NCBI RefSeq assembly: GCF_007671725.1
Contig: NZ_VCNM01000001.1
Location: 248,001-312,000 of the forward strand
Reading direction: 5' to 3'
From: Halorubrum depositum
GTDB taxonomy: Archaea > Halobacteriota > Halobacteria > Halobacteriales > Haloferacaceae
DNA length: 64,000 nt
Shown: positions 9,248 through 18,365 of the stretch, one piece after another
Numbering within the stretch: the first letter of the stretch is position 1
Layout: each line of letters opens with the position of its first letter
Position numbers and translations under genes: made by a program
The notes under the pieces: model-generated
Told to the model about the DNA's origin: nothing
Databases searched by the model: none
Seen by the model: the letters and a program-made list of their open reading frames with translations, nothing else

Positions 9248-10156
9248 ATGAGTCACGGATCCCTGGACGACGACGCGGTCGAGAGCTACCGGGAGGCCGG
9301 CGCGGTGTTGGTGGAAGCGACGAACGAGGCCCGCGAGATGGTCGAGCCGGGACGGACCCACCTGGAGGTCGCGGAGTGGACGGAGGACTTCGTCCGCGAG
9401 CAGGGGGCCGGGCTCGCCTTCCCCGTCAACATCAGCGTCGACCCGGAGGCGTCGCACGCCACTCCGGGCCGCGATGACGACACCGAGTTCGGCGAGGAGA
9501 TGGTGTGTCTCGACGTCGGCGTCCACGTCGACGGCTACATCGCCGACGCCGCGGTGACCGTCGACCACACGGGCACCCCGGAGCTCGTCGAGGCCGCCGA
9601 GATGGCGCTGGAGGCCGCGGTCGACGAGGCCGGCCCAGGCGTCGAGGTCGGCGTCGTCGGAGGGGCGATCGAGGACGTGATCCGCGGGTACGGCTACACC
9701 CCCGTCCTGAACCTCTCCGGCCACGGCGTCGAGCGCTACGACGCCCACACGGGCCCGACGGTCCCGAACCGCGGCGTCGACCGCTCCGTCGAGCTGGAGC
9801 CGGGCCAGGCGGTCGCCATCGAGCCGTTCGCGACCGACGGGCGCGGGAAGGTCGGCGAGGGAACGGAAGAGGAGATCTTCGAGCGGCAGGGGTCCGGGAG
9901 CGTGCGCGACCGCCGCGCGCGGCAGGCCTTAGAGGAGATCGAGGCGTTCGACGATCTCCCGTTCGCGGCGCGGTGGCTGGAGGGCGATCGCGTCGAGATG
10001 GCGTTACGGCGGCTGAAGCAGGCGAACGCGGTGAAGGGGTACCCCGTCCTGAAGGAGGCCGACGACGCCCTCGTGAGCCAGGCGGAGCACACCCTGCTGA
10101 TCACCGACGACGGCGTCGAGGTGACGACGGCTGGGATCCACGGTTTCGACGACTGA
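9248..10156 (+). CDS. map: Methionine aminopeptidase, type II
   Basis: A 302-residue pita-bread metallopeptidase removing the initiator methionine from nascent proteins. The metal ligands seen in MetAP2 enzymes are all present: His70 (SHATPG), Asp89 (CLDVG), Asp100 (IADAA), the His of LSGHGV, the Glu of AIEPFA and the Glu of QAEHTLLI. The type II insertion lies between the last two groups. ATG 9248 gives MSHGSLDDDA, the usual haloarchaeal N-terminus. The stop overlaps the start of the HIT gene by one base. Confidence 0.95.
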   Translation: MSHGSLDDDAVESYREAGAVLVEATNEAREMVEPGRTHLEVAEWTEDFVREQGAGLAFPVNISVDPEASHATPGRDDDTEFGEEMVCLDVGVHVDGYIADAAVTVDHTGTPELVEAAEMALEAAVDEAGPGVEVGVVGGAIEDVIRGYGYTPVLNLSGHGVERYDAHTGPTVPNRGVDRSVELEPGQAVAIEPFATDGRGKVGEGTEEEIFERQGSGSVRDRRARQALEEIEAFDDLPFAARWLEGDRVEMALRRLKQANAVKGYPVLKEADDALVSQAEHTLLITDDGVEVTTAGIHGFDD

Positions 10157-10707
10157 TGGACCGGATCTACGCCCCGTGGCGGATCGAGTGGGTCGAGCGC
10201 GACTCTGACCCGATCGACGGCTGCCCGTTCTGCGTCCTGCCCGAGCGCGAGGACGCCCGCGAGGCCCGGGTCGTCGCCGAGAGCGAGCGCAACTACGTCC
10301 TGTTGAACAACGCGCCGTACAACCCCGGCCACGCGATGGTGATCCCGGACGAGCACGTCGAGGACCCGACCGACCTCGACGACGCGACGCTGTTCGACCA
10401 CGCGCGCCTGAAGGCGGCGACGCTGGCGGCGTTGCGCCGCGACGTCGACCCGCACGGGGTGAACACGGGACAGAACCTCGGCGGGGACGCCGCCGGCGGC
10501 TCGATCGACCACCTCCACACCCACGTCGTCCCGCGGTGGAACGGCGACACGAACTTCATGCCCGTGACCGGCGAGACGAAGGTGATCGTGGAGGCTATCG
10601 ACCGCACGTACGGCCACCTCCACGCCGGCTTCGCCGCCGGCGACGACGTGGTCGATCCGGGCGACGCCGATGCGGGCGATCCGGTGCGGCTGTCGTTCGA
10701 TATCTGA
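10156..10707 (+). CDS. HIT-family nucleotide hydrolase/transferase
   Basis: A 183-residue histidine-triad protein with the catalytic HLHTHVV motif and an N-terminal CPFC pair that, in related HIT proteins, joins a structural zinc site. The first residues (MDRIYAPWRIEW) match archaeal Ap4A-phosphorylase/hydrolase-like HIT proteins. The likely reaction is hydrolysis or phosphorolysis of AMP-linked nucleotides such as AMP-amidates or Ap4A; the exact substrate is unknown. Its ATG overlaps the map stop by one base, so the two are coupled. Confidence 0.9.
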   Translation: MDRIYAPWRIEWVERDSDPIDGCPFCVLPEREDAREARVVAESERNYVLLNNAPYNPGHAMVIPDEHVEDPTDLDDATLFDHARLKAATLAALRRDVDPHGVNTGQNLGGDAAGGSIDHLHTHVVPRWNGDTNFMPVTGETKVIVEAIDRTYGHLHAGFAAGDDVVDPGDADAGDPVRLSFDI

Positions 10708-10713
10708 TCTCGG

Positions 10714-11478
10714 TCAGTACACCAGCTCCCCGGAGATGAACTTCCGGGTGCGCTCGTCCGACGGGTCCTCGAAGATCCGCTCCGTCGGGCCGACCTCGGT
10801 GACCCCGTCGTCGAGCAGCACCGCGACCCGGTCGGCGACGCGCTCCGCCTGGTGCATGTCGTGCGTCGCCACGACGACGCCGATCCCGCGGTCGCGGGCC
10901 TTCGCCATCGCGTCCTCGATGACGGCGGTGTTCCGCGGGTCGAGGTCGGAGGTGGGCTCGTCCAAGAGGAGGACGTCGGGGTCGTACGCCAGCGCCCGGG
11001 CGAACGACACCCGCTGCGCCTCCCCGCCGGAGAGCGAATCCGCCCGCTGGGTCGCCTTCTCGGAGAGCCCCACCACGTCGAGCGCGTCGCCGACGGCGTC
11101 GGCGGGCTCGTGCAGCCCGACGAGCGAGCGGAGCTGGGCCTGAAGCCGGTCCGCCCACGGGCGGCGGATCCGCAGCCCGTACTCGACGTTTCGCGCGACG
11201 GGCGCGTCGAAGAGGCTCGCCTCCTGGAACACCATCCCGACCCGCCGGCGCAGTGCGAGCCGCTCCGACTCCTCGGCGGTCCACACGTCGGTGCCGTCGA
11301 GCGCGACGGCGCCGTCGTCGGGTTCGAGCGAGAGCGCGAGCGTCCGGAGCAGCGTCGTCTTGCCGACGCCGGACGGTCCGATCACCGCGACCACCTCCCC
11401 GGAGTCGACGGCCAGCGAGAGGTCGCTGAACACCGGCCCGTCGCCGTACGAGCGCGAGACGTTCCGGAGCCGGAGCAT
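10714..11478 (-). CDS. tupC: Tungstate ABC transporter, ATP-binding protein
   Basis: A 254-residue ABC ATPase: Walker A GPSGVGKTT at 34-42, Q-loop (GMVFQEASLFD), signature LSGGEAQRVSFARALAYDP, Walker B VLLLDEPTSDLD and the H-loop THD. Its start overlaps the end of the permease gene by one base, and together with the TTTTST-bearing substrate-binding protein this identifies a Tup-type tungstate importer rather than ModC, since no C-terminal TOBE domain is present. It is the last gene of tupABC. Confidence 0.88.
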   Translation of the reverse strand: MLRLRNVSRSYGDGPVFSDLSLAVDSGEVVAVIGPSGVGKTTLLRTLALSLEPDDGAVALDGTDVWTAEESERLALRRRVGMVFQEASLFDAPVARNVEYGLRIRRPWADRLQAQLRSLVGLHEPADAVGDALDVVGLSEKATQRADSLSGGEAQRVSFARALAYDPDVLLLDEPTSDLDPRNTAVIEDAMAKARDRGIGVVVATHDMHQAERVADRVAVLLDDGVTEVGPTERIFEDPSDERTRKFISGELVY

Positions 11479-12272
11479 CAGCGGTGCACCCCCTGATCGC
11501 CGAGCCGGATCACGACCGCGTTGACCGTCAGCACGAGCGCGACGAGGACGGCGCCGAGGATCATCGCGGTGCCGTACTGCCCCTGTCTGGCCTCCAGTTG
11601 GATCGCGGTCGTCAGCGTTCGCGTTTTCGAGATCCCGTCCGCGCCCGTGATGTTGCCGCCGACGATGAGCACGGAGCCGACCTCGCTGATGGCGCGGCCG
11701 AAGCCGGCCAGGATCGCGGTCGCGATGCCGTACCGGGCTTCCTTGAGGACGACGAGCGCCACGTCGACGCGCGTGCCGCCGAGCACGCGGGCGGCGTCGC
11801 GGACGTTCCCGTCGACGCCGGATATCGCCGCGAGGCTGATCGCCGTGATCGGCGGCGTCGCGAGCACGAACTGCGACATGATCATCGCCTGCTTCGTGAA
11901 CACGAGTTCGAGCGCGCCGAGCGGCCCCTGGTTGGAGACGGCGAACAGCACGAGGAGGCCGACGACGACGCTCGGGAACCCCATCCCGGTGTTGATCACC
12001 GACTTCACGAACTGCTTCCCCGGGAAGTCGGAAAACCCCATCACCACGGCGATCGGGATGCTGAACAGCGTGCTCAGCGCCACCGCCGTGAGGCTCACGT
12101 ACAGGGAGACGTAGATGATGCTCCAGACGTAGCCGTCCCTGAACGGGAGGTCGAGGAGGGCCGGGAGGTCGGCGGCGACCGGACTCCCGAGGAGGGCCGA
12201 GAGGTCTGCGGTGACCGGTCCCCCGAGGACGGCCGGCAGCAGCGGTGCGACTGAGTCGAGCGGCACGCTCAC
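11478..12272 (-). CDS. tupB: Tungstate ABC transporter, permease
   Basis: A roughly 264-residue membrane permease of the CysTW/TupB group with six or so helices and the cytoplasmic EAA-type loop ([20 protein letters not shown]) that docks on TupC. I prefer GTG 12272, which overlaps the tupA stop in a 4-bp GTGA; a TTG at 12296 would add eight residues. The N-terminal 50 residues contain a short repeat ([12 protein letters not shown] / [12 protein letters not shown]) of unclear meaning before the first helix. Confidence 0.87.
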   Translation of the reverse strand: MSVPLDSVAPLLPAVLGGPVTADLSALLGSPVAADLPALLDLPFRDGYVWSIIYVSLYVSLTAVALSTLFSIPIAVVMGFSDFPGKQFVKSVINTGMGFPSVVVGLLVLFAVSNQGPLGALELVFTKQAMIMSQFVLATPPITAISLAAISGVDGNVRDAARVLGGTRVDVALVVLKEARYGIATAILAGFGRAISEVGSVLIVGGNITGADGISKTRTLTTAIQLEARQGQYGTAMILGAVLVALVLTVNAVVIRLGDQGVHR

Positions 12273-13198
12273 CCGTCGGTGGAGTTCCCACTCCAACCTT
12301 CCGGAACGTACTGCTGGAAGTCGGGGTCCTCGGAGACCGCTCTGGGGAAGAACAGCTGCTCGCCGTTCATCTGGTAATCGGAGATCGCGTCTTGGGTCCC
12401 GGGACTGGTGATCCAGCCGATGTACGCCATCGCGAGGTCGTAGTTGGCGTTGTCGTGGACGCCGGGGTTGACGGCCATGATCCCGTAGGGGTTCGCGAGG
12501 ATCTCCGGGCCGTCCTCGATCGGTCCCTGCACGAGGATCGTCAGGTCGACCTCCGAGCGCTGCGAGATGAACGTGCCGCGGTCCGAGAGCGTGTAGGCGC
12601 CCTGCTGGTTCGCGTTGTTGAGCGCCTCGCCCATCCCGGCGCCGATCTCCTGGTACCAGTCGCCGCCGGGCTCGGTCCCCGCAGCCTCCCAGAGGTTCAG
12701 CTCCTTCGTGTGCGTGCCGGAGTTGTCCCCGCGGGAGACGAACGGCGCCTCCGCGTCGGCGATCGTCGTGAGCGCCTCGGTCGCCGACTCCATCCCCTGG
12801 ATCCCGGCCGGGTCGCTCTCGGGCCCGACGATCACGAAGTCGTTGAACATCAGGTCCCGGCGGTTGATCCCGTACCCGTTGCGCATGAACTCGTCCTCGA
12901 GCCCGCGGGCGTGGACCATCACCACGTCGGAGTCGCCGTTCCGGGCCGACTCGAGGGCCGCGCCCGTCCCCTGCGCGACGGCGTCGACGGTCACGCCGTA
13001 CATCTCCTCGAAGTCGGCGTGGATCTCGTCGAGCAGCCCCGTGTCGTACGTGCTCGTCGTGGTCGTGAGCGTCAGGGTCTCGCCGGCCACGGCGGCCCCG
13101 GTCTCTTCCTGGCTCCCGCCGAACTGCGCGCAGCCGGCGGTGCTCGCTACCGCTCCCGCGCCGAGCGCCGCGACGAATCGTCGTCGATGTATCGGCAT
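12269..13198 (-). CDS. tupA: Tungstate ABC transporter, substrate-binding lipoprotein
   Basis: A 309-residue extracellular binding protein. The N-terminus has a Tat motif ([12 protein letters not shown]) and a lipobox ending in AGC near residue 23, as expected for a haloarchaeal Tat-exported lipoprotein. The [10 protein letters not shown] segment after the signal is the oxyanion-binding TTTS motif of TupA, which favours tungstate over molybdate. ATG 13198 is preferred over a GTG two codons upstream because a TATA box (13221-13229) lies 23 bp away, consistent with a leaderless mRNA. First gene of tupABC; tungsten would serve aldehyde:ferredoxin oxidoreductase-type enzymes. Confidence 0.92.
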   Translation of the reverse strand: MPIHRRRFVAALGAGAVASTAGCAQFGGSQEETGAAVAGETLTLTTTTSTYDTGLLDEIHADFEEMYGVTVDAVAQGTGAALESARNGDSDVVMVHARGLEDEFMRNGYGINRRDLMFNDFVIVGPESDPAGIQGMESATEALTTIADAEAPFVSRGDNSGTHTKELNLWEAAGTEPGGDWYQEIGAGMGEALNNANQQGAYTLSDRGTFISQRSEVDLTILVQGPIEDGPEILANPYGIMAVNPGVHDNANYDLAMAYIGWITSPGTQDAISDYQMNGEQLFFPRAVSEDPDFQQYVPEGWSGNSTDG

Positions 13199-13220
13199 GG
13201 ACACACCGTTGGGCTGATAC

Positions 13221-13258
13221 TAAATATAGCTTCTGCCACCGGTCAACCGCGACCGGTT
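13221..13258 (-). promoter_or_regulatory. tupA promoter: TATA box and adjacent dyad
   Basis: On the minus strand CTATATTTA (13229-13221) is a TATA box 23 bp from the tupA ATG. Immediately upstream of it AACCG (13245-13249) and CGGTT (13254-13258) form a dyad with a 4-bp spacer. This is the natural place for the divergently encoded ModE-like regulator to bind; that pairing is inferred from position. Confidence 0.55.
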
Positions 13259-13434
13259 ACTCGCTCACACACGGAGCGATCGAGGTGCGCCGGCGAGGCC
13301 GAGCCGGTGTCCGATCCCGTCCCGAGAGCGGTCGGAATCGGAGGGGAAGACGACCGGAATCGGTTACGTCGTCGTGCGGACGCCGGCGTACGGGGAGGGA
13401 AAGCGCCAACACCCCCCGGGACGACGGTGTCGAC

Positions 13435-14229
13435 ATGGACGAAAGCGGCGACGAGGGCGCCGCCGAAGGGAACGCGGCCGAGGAGAGCGCCGCCGAAAGG
13501 AGCACGGCCGAGGAGAGCGCCGCCGGAGCGGGTCGCGGCAGCGCGGCGCTCATCGAGGGCGACGCCGAGTTCGACGGGCGCGACGCCGCGCTCCTCCGAG
13601 CGGTCCACGAGACGGGCTCGGTCGCGGGCGCGGCCGGCGATCTGGGGCGTTCGCGGGCGCGGGCGCTCTCGCGGATCGAGGGCCTGGAGCAGGCGTTCGG
13701 GACCCTCGTCGAGCGCCGGCGCGGCGGCTCCGGCGGCGGCGGCAGCCGACTTGCGGCTGGCGGCCGAGCGCTCCTCGACCGCTACGACCGTCTGCAGGCC
13801 GTGCTCGCCGCGACCGCGAGCGTCCCCGAGACGGTGCTCGACGGGGCGGTCGCGAGCGTCGACGGCGAACTGGTCGACGTCGACACCGCGGTCGGACGGG
13901 TCCGAGGGCTCCACGACGGTGCGGCGGCCGGGGACAGGGTGCAGGTGCGGATCGGCGCCGACGCGGTGACCGTGTATAAGAGCGGCGTCGACGTGGACCC
14001 GGACGCGACGAGCGCCCGGAACCGACTGCGCGGCGAGGTGGTCGGGATCGACGCGGGCGAGACGGTGTCGACGGTCGGGGTCGCGGTGGACGGAGTGGAG
14101 TTTCAGGTGTTGATCACGGCGGAGAGCGCGGAGCGATTGGGATTGTGCGAGGGCGACGACGTGGCGATCCGCTGGAAGGCGACCGCGACGCGAGTGGTGG
14201 AGCACGTGGGGCGGTCCGTCCGGGAGTGA
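13435..14229 (+). CDS. LysR/ModE-like HTH regulator with TOBE domains
   Basis: A 264-residue molybdate/tungstate-type regulator. After an acidic, Ala/Glu-repetitive N-terminus (residues 1-40), a winged helix similar to ModE (DAALLRAVHETGSVAGAAGDLG) runs to about residue 125, followed by two TOBE-like segments (about 137-180 and 190-262) that would bind an oxyanion. It is divergent from tupABC and probably controls it. ATG 13435 gives MDESGDEG; the upstream frame is shadow. The N-terminal repeat (AAEESAAE, TAEESAAG) comes from an imperfect DNA tandem repeat. Confidence 0.82.
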   Translation: MDESGDEGAAEGNAAEESAAERSTAEESAAGAGRGSAALIEGDAEFDGRDAALLRAVHETGSVAGAAGDLGRSRARALSRIEGLEQAFGTLVERRRGGSGGGGSRLAAGGRALLDRYDRLQAVLAATASVPETVLDGAVASVDGELVDVDTAVGRVRGLHDGAAAGDRVQVRIGADAVTVYKSGVDVDPDATSARNRLRGEVVGIDAGETVSTVGVAVDGVEFQVLITAESAERLGLCEGDDVAIRWKATATRVVEHVGRSVRE

Positions 14230-14296
14230 GGGCGTCAGTCACGGTGCACCGGGGCGTCGGTAACGGTTATAACCCGGCCGTGTGTAGTGACAACGT

Positions 14297-14422
14297 ATGT
14301 CACACGACGTGCCGACCGAAGAGACCCGGGGGCGTCGGTGGTGCGAGACCTGCCGTCTCAGCGTCGAGCCGGTCGCGGGCGACCACGGGCTCGAGTGCCC
14401 GAGCTGCGGCGAGGCGCTCTGA
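14297..14422 (+). CDS. 41-residue zinc ribbon micro-protein
   Basis: ATG 14297 to TGA 14422 encodes 41 residues with two CxxC pairs: WCETCRL and CPSCGEAL, separated by about 18 residues. The N-terminal part is charged. A TATA-like TTATAACC about 25-30 bp upstream fits a leaderless start. It resembles the many haloarchaeal one-zinc-finger micro-proteins, most of unknown function. It sits between the Tup regulator and IF2, on its own transcript. Confidence 0.72.
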   Translation: MSHDVPTEETRGRRWCETCRLSVEPVAGDHGLECPSCGEAL

Positions 14423-14464
14423 GGGCTCGACCACGAGAGGAGGGGGTCCGCGGCGGCGATCGGT

Positions 14465-16258
14465 TCACTTCCCCCAGAAGGGGTCCCGCTTCCGCTTGGT
14501 GTCGAGGTACGCCGCGAGCGCCTCGCGCTCGTCGGCCGTGATCTCCTCTTTCAGCTCCTGTTCGAGGATCTTCGCGTGCTTCTCGGGGACCTCCGTCCAG
14601 AGGGTGTCGCCCTCCTCGATGCCGCGCCCGACGGTGGGGCCGTCGATGGCGATGCTCACGCGCTCGCCGGCGCGCGCCTCGTCGACGTCGTCGCCCTGCT
14701 TCTGTATCCCGGAGAGCTGGCCGACGCGCTCGAACTCGTTGCCCTCGAACATGCCGACGTTGCGGTTGTTCTGGAGGGTGCCGGAGATGATCTCGACGCC
14801 GACGACCGCGGGGTCGTTCTGACGGAACGTGTGGTCGGGGAGGATGCGGAAGCGCGCGGGGCGGACGACCTTGTCCAGCACCGTCTCCTGCTGTGCGCGC
14901 TGGCGCTCCTCGACGAACGTCTCGTACTCCTCGATCAGCTGGTAGATGACGTCGTCGGTGAACAGCTTCACGTCGGCGCTCTCCAGCTCCGTCTCGGCGT
15001 TCGCGAGGAGGTCGACGTTGAACCCGAGGATGGCCTTGTGCTCGTCCTGGTTCGCGGTCTCGGCGACGGCGATGTCGCGCGGCGCGATGTCGCCGACCTC
15101 GGCGCGCAGGATTGGCACCTCCGCCTCGCGGAGCGCGTTCGCCATCGCCTCCAGCGAGCCGAGCGTGTCGGCCTTGACGACGACGCCGTCCTCGGCGGTC
15201 TCCACCTCGATCTCCGCGAGCTCGGCTTTCACCTCCTCGACGACCTCGGCCTCCGGGCGGTCGCGGACGACCCGGACCGGCGCGCCGGCCATCGCCCGGT
15301 CGAGGTCCGGCGCGGCGATCTTCACGCCGGCCGCGGCGCCGACTTCCGCCACCTTCTCGAACTGCTTCTCGGTGCGGATCTCCTCGAGCGGTCGCGGCTG
15401 TAACAGCGCCCGGATCTCGGTGACGATCGGCTCGTCCTGCCCGCCGACTACGATCTTGTCGCCGTTGCGGACCACGCCGTCGTACACCACCGTGTCGATG
15501 GTGGCGCCGAACCCGCGCTCGTCTTTCACTTCCAGCACCGTCCCCTCGCCGGGGCCCTGGACGTCGATCTCCATCTCCTCTTTCATGAACCGCTGCGAGA
15601 GGCCCATCAGGACGGTGAGCAGGTCGGGGACGCCCTCGCCCGTGAGCGCCGACAGGGGGACGACGCCGATGTTCTTCTGGAAGTCCTGCACGCGCCAGTA
15701 GAGGTCCGCGGAGAAGCCGGCGTCGGAGAGCTGGCCGATGATCTCGTAGAGGTTCTCGTTGAGCATCGACTCGGCGCGCTCCGACTGCGCCTCCAGGCTC
15801 TTCTGGATCGGCTGGCCGTCCTGGGGGTTCCACCCCGGCGTCGTGTCCACCTTGTTGGCGGCGACGACGAAGGGGGTGCCGGTGCGCCGGAGGATGTCGA
15901 TCGCCTCCTCGGTCTGCGGCTGGAAGCCGTCGTTGACGTCGACGACGAGCACCGCGATGTCGGCGAGCGCGCCGCCGCGGGCGCGCAGCGTCGAGAAGGA
16001 GTGGTGGCCCGGCGTGTCGATGAACAGGAGGCCGGGGAGGTCGAAGTCGGTCGGGTCGATGAGCTCGCCCGCCATCTCGGAGATGGTGTCGAGCGGGATG
16101 TCCGTCGCCCCGATGTGTTGGGTGATCGCGCCGGCCTCGCCCTCGCTGACGGCGGAGCCGCGGATCGTGTCGAGCAGGCTCGTCTTGCCGTGGTCGACGT
16201 GACCCAACACGGCGACGATCGGCGTCCGAAGGGTGTCCGCGTTTGTGTGGTCGGTCAT
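14465..16258 (-). CDS. infB: Translation initiation factor IF-2 (aIF5B)
   Basis: A 597-residue GTPase promoting subunit joining and initiator tRNA placement. The G domain has G1 GHVDHGKT (19-26), G3 DTPGHHSF and G4 NKVD; domains II to IV follow, with the aIF5B-type C-terminus. Length and the short N-terminus are those of archaeal IF2/eIF5B. A TATA-like GGCTTAACTG lies about 50-60 bp upstream on the minus strand. Monocistronic. Confidence 0.96.
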   Translation of the reverse strand: MTDHTNADTLRTPIVAVLGHVDHGKTSLLDTIRGSAVSEGEAGAITQHIGATDIPLDTISEMAGELIDPTDFDLPGLLFIDTPGHHSFSTLRARGGALADIAVLVVDVNDGFQPQTEEAIDILRRTGTPFVVAANKVDTTPGWNPQDGQPIQKSLEAQSERAESMLNENLYEIIGQLSDAGFSADLYWRVQDFQKNIGVVPLSALTGEGVPDLLTVLMGLSQRFMKEEMEIDVQGPGEGTVLEVKDERGFGATIDTVVYDGVVRNGDKIVVGGQDEPIVTEIRALLQPRPLEEIRTEKQFEKVAEVGAAAGVKIAAPDLDRAMAGAPVRVVRDRPEAEVVEEVKAELAEIEVETAEDGVVVKADTLGSLEAMANALREAEVPILRAEVGDIAPRDIAVAETANQDEHKAILGFNVDLLANAETELESADVKLFTDDVIYQLIEEYETFVEERQRAQQETVLDKVVRPARFRILPDHTFRQNDPAVVGVEIISGTLQNNRNVGMFEGNEFERVGQLSGIQKQGDDVDEARAGERVSIAIDGPTVGRGIEEGDTLWTEVPEKHAKILEQELKEEITADEREALAAYLDTKRKRDPFWGK

Positions 16259-16434
16259 AGGTGATCGCCCCGAGAAGGTCGGTTACCCCGTATTCCGCCC
16301 GGGCGTCAGTTAAGCCTTTCAAAATGCGCCCGGCCGTGTCGCTCGATTCGAGGCCGACTCGCTCGGCGATTCCCGGTCATGATTCGTCTGCGATCCCGGT
16401 CATCGTCCGTCGCCCGTCGGACGCCCCCGTGGCG

Positions 16435-16440
16435 TTTAAG
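16435..16440 (+). promoter_or_regulatory. TATA box of the PRC-barrel/nob1 operon
   Basis: TTTAAG within GGCGTTTAAGACC lies 25 bp before ATG 16465, the spacing of a leaderless haloarchaeal promoter. Confidence 0.55.
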
Positions 16441-16464
16441 ACCGTTGCCACGGACGGTGAGCAC

Positions 16465-16710
16465 ATGGTAGATATCCTCGCGGAGAACCTCTCCGGGAAA
16501 GCGGTGATGAGCTCGGACGGAACCGAACTCGGCGACCTGTACAACATCACGATGGACCTGAAGTCCGGCGAGCTGAACGACCTGCTCGTCAGCCCGCACG
16601 AGCACCTCAGCCCCGAGCGGTCAGGGTTCGACGTCGACGAGATGGGCCGACTGAAAGTGCCGGTCGGGAACGTGAAGGCGGTGAAGGACTACATCGTCGT
16701 CGCCCGCTGA
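16465..16710 (+). CDS. PRC-barrel domain protein
   Basis: An 81-residue single PRC-barrel domain (DILAENLSGKAVMSSDG, then GDLYNITMDLKSGEL) of the type found across archaea. PRC barrels bind RNA or proteins; the ribosome-maturation factor RimM carries one. ATG 16465 has a well-spaced TATA box and the in-frame upstream sequence is not conserved. The stop overlaps the Nob1 start by one base, and the pairing with a ribosomal RNA processing nuclease suggests a role in rRNA or ribosome maturation. Confidence 0.85.
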   Translation: MVDILAENLSGKAVMSSDGTELGDLYNITMDLKSGELNDLLVSPHEHLSPERSGFDVDEMGRLKVPVGNVKAVKDYIVVAR

Positions 16711-17168
16711 TGGAAGTCCTCGACACCTCGGCGTTCATCCACGAGTACACCACCGACGACGACGTCGTCTCGGTGCCCGAAGTGCACGAGGAGCTCACCG
16801 GCGAGGGGGCGCTCCGCTTCGACGCGATGGAGGGGTCGGGGATGGCGATCCACGTCCCGGCGCCCGAGGTCATCGACAACGTCCGGCGCGCCGCGCGCGG
16901 CTCCGGCGACGACGCGGAGCTGTCGGACACCGACACGCGCCTGATCGCGACCGCGCTCGAGCTGAGCGCGACGCTCGTCACCGACGACTACGCGATGCAG
17001 AACGTCGCCGAGCGGCTCGACCTCGACGTCGAGCCCATCGCCAGGGACGGGATCACGGAGGAGCGCGAGTGGCGCTTCCAATGCGTCGGCTGCAACCGCA
17101 CGTTCGACGAGAACAAGGAACGGTGTCCGATCTGCGGCAGCGACCTGACGCGGAAGAACCCGGCGTGA
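16710..17168 (+). CDS. nob1: rRNA maturation endonuclease Nob1
   Basis: A 152-residue protein with an N-terminal PIN nuclease domain (acidic residues starting with Asp5 in VLDTSAFI, and TDDYAMQNVA near residue 91) and a C-terminal zinc ribbon (FQCVGCNRTF, then RCPICGSDL). It cleaves the 3' end of 16S rRNA precursors during small-subunit maturation. One-base overlap with the PRC-barrel gene indicates coupled expression. Confidence 0.93.
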   Translation: MEVLDTSAFIHEYTTDDDVVSVPEVHEELTGEGALRFDAMEGSGMAIHVPAPEVIDNVRRAARGSGDDAELSDTDTRLIATALELSATLVTDDYAMQNVAERLDLDVEPIARDGITEEREWRFQCVGCNRTFDENKERCPICGSDLTRKNPA

Positions 17169-17264
17169 CCGGGCTCGGCTAACCGGCCTCGGCCGACCGA
17201 TATCGGTTGCTATTCACTCGCACGCCACCGACCGATTGAACAGGCGGCCCGCCGACCTCCCGAC

Positions 17265-18365
17265 GTGAACGCATTCGAGACGCTCTCGTCGGACGCGCTC
17301 CGGGCCGGCCGGGCCGACGCGCTCGACGACGCGGTCGCGAGCGCGCTGGCCGCCCACCCGCTGGACGGGATCGGGACCGAGTACCCGCACTATCAGGGGC
17401 GGGTGGAGGGGCCGGAGGCGCCGCCGCGGCCCGCCGAGAACCACCCCGTCTTCTACGGCTGCTTCGACTGGCACTCGGCGGTCCACAGCCACTGGGCGCT
17501 CGTGCGCCTGCTGCGGCTCGTCCCGGACCATCCGGACGAGCCCGCGATCGCGGCGGAGATCGAGGGCCGGCTGACGCCCGAGCGCGTCGCGGGAGAGGTC
17601 GAGTACCTCGACGAGCACCCCGGCTTCGAGGAGCCGTACGGGTGGTCGTGGCTGCTGCGACTCGCCGCCGAGTTGCACCTGTGGGACGACCCGCGCGCCG
17701 ACGCGTGGCGCGAGGCGCTCCGCTCCCTCGAAGACCGGATCCGCCGGGGGACCCGCGAGTCGTTCCTCGAAATCGACCGGCCCCAGCGGGTCGGCACCCA
17801 CGGCAACACGGCGTTCGCGCTCGCCGGGATCCTCGACTACGCGCGGGTTGTCGGCGACCCCGACCTCGGACGCGAGGCGACGGCGACCGCGCGCCGGCTC
17901 TACGCGAACGACACCGCCGCCGTCGTGGGCGCAGAACCCGTCGGTTGGGACTTCGTCTCGCCCGTGCTGACCGAGGCGGATCTGATGCGCCGCGTCCTCG
18001 ACGCCGACGCCTTCGCGACGTGGCTCGACGGGTTCCTCCCGGACCTCTCGGGGGCGCCGCACGACGCGCTGCTGGAGCCGATCCCAGTGGAGCCCGACGA
18101 GGGAGACGGCGCCGCGATCCACCTGATCGGCCTCAACGTCTCCCGCGCGTGGTGTCTCGCGGGCCTGGCCGACGCGCTGGCGGGGCGCGAGGGACCGGCG
18201 GCGGCCCGACTCCGGGAGCCCTTGGACGCGGCGGCTCGCCGGCACGCCGAGGCGGGGGCCGCGGGCGTGCTCACCGACGACTACGCGGGCTCGCACTGGC
18301 TCTCCTCGTTCGCGCTGTACCTGCTGACGCGGAACGAGGGCGGGATCGCGCCGGGGGCGGGTTAG
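17265..18365 (+). CDS. DUF2891 family protein
   Basis: A 366-residue alpha-helical protein matching the DUF2891 family (HPVFYGCFDWHSAVHSHWAL, LDEHPGFEEPYGWSW split by pattern, DYAGSHWLSSFALYLL). The fold is predicted to be an alpha/alpha toroid as in glycosidases and lyases, but no activity is assigned. Start is GTG 17265. The gene converges on uppS and their stop codons share two bases (TAG on plus, TAA on minus), so 3' ends overlap. His and Trp clusters near residues 70-80 may mark an active site. Confidence 0.8.
   Translation: MNAFETLSSDALRAGRADALDDAVASALAAHPLDGIGTEYPHYQGRVEGPEAPPRPAENHPVFYGCFDWHSAVHSHWALVRLLRLVPDHPDEPAIAAEIEGRLTPERVAGEVEYLDEHPGFEEPYGWSWLLRLAAELHLWDDPRADAWREALRSLEDRIRRGTRESFLEIDRPQRVGTHGNTAFALAGILDYARVVGDPDLGREATATARRLYANDTAAVVGAEPVGWDFVSPVLTEADLMRRVLDADAFATWLDGFLPDLSGAPHDALLEPIPVEPDEGDGAAIHLIGLNVSRAWCLAGLADALAGREGPAAARLREPLDAAARRHAEAGAAGVLTDDYAGSHWLSSFALYLLTRNEGGIAPGAG

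Noticed and set aside
12269..13198. Molybdate-binding ModA identity
   Set aside because: The TTTTST oxyanion motif and lack of a TOBE domain in the ATPase indicate the tungstate Tup type.
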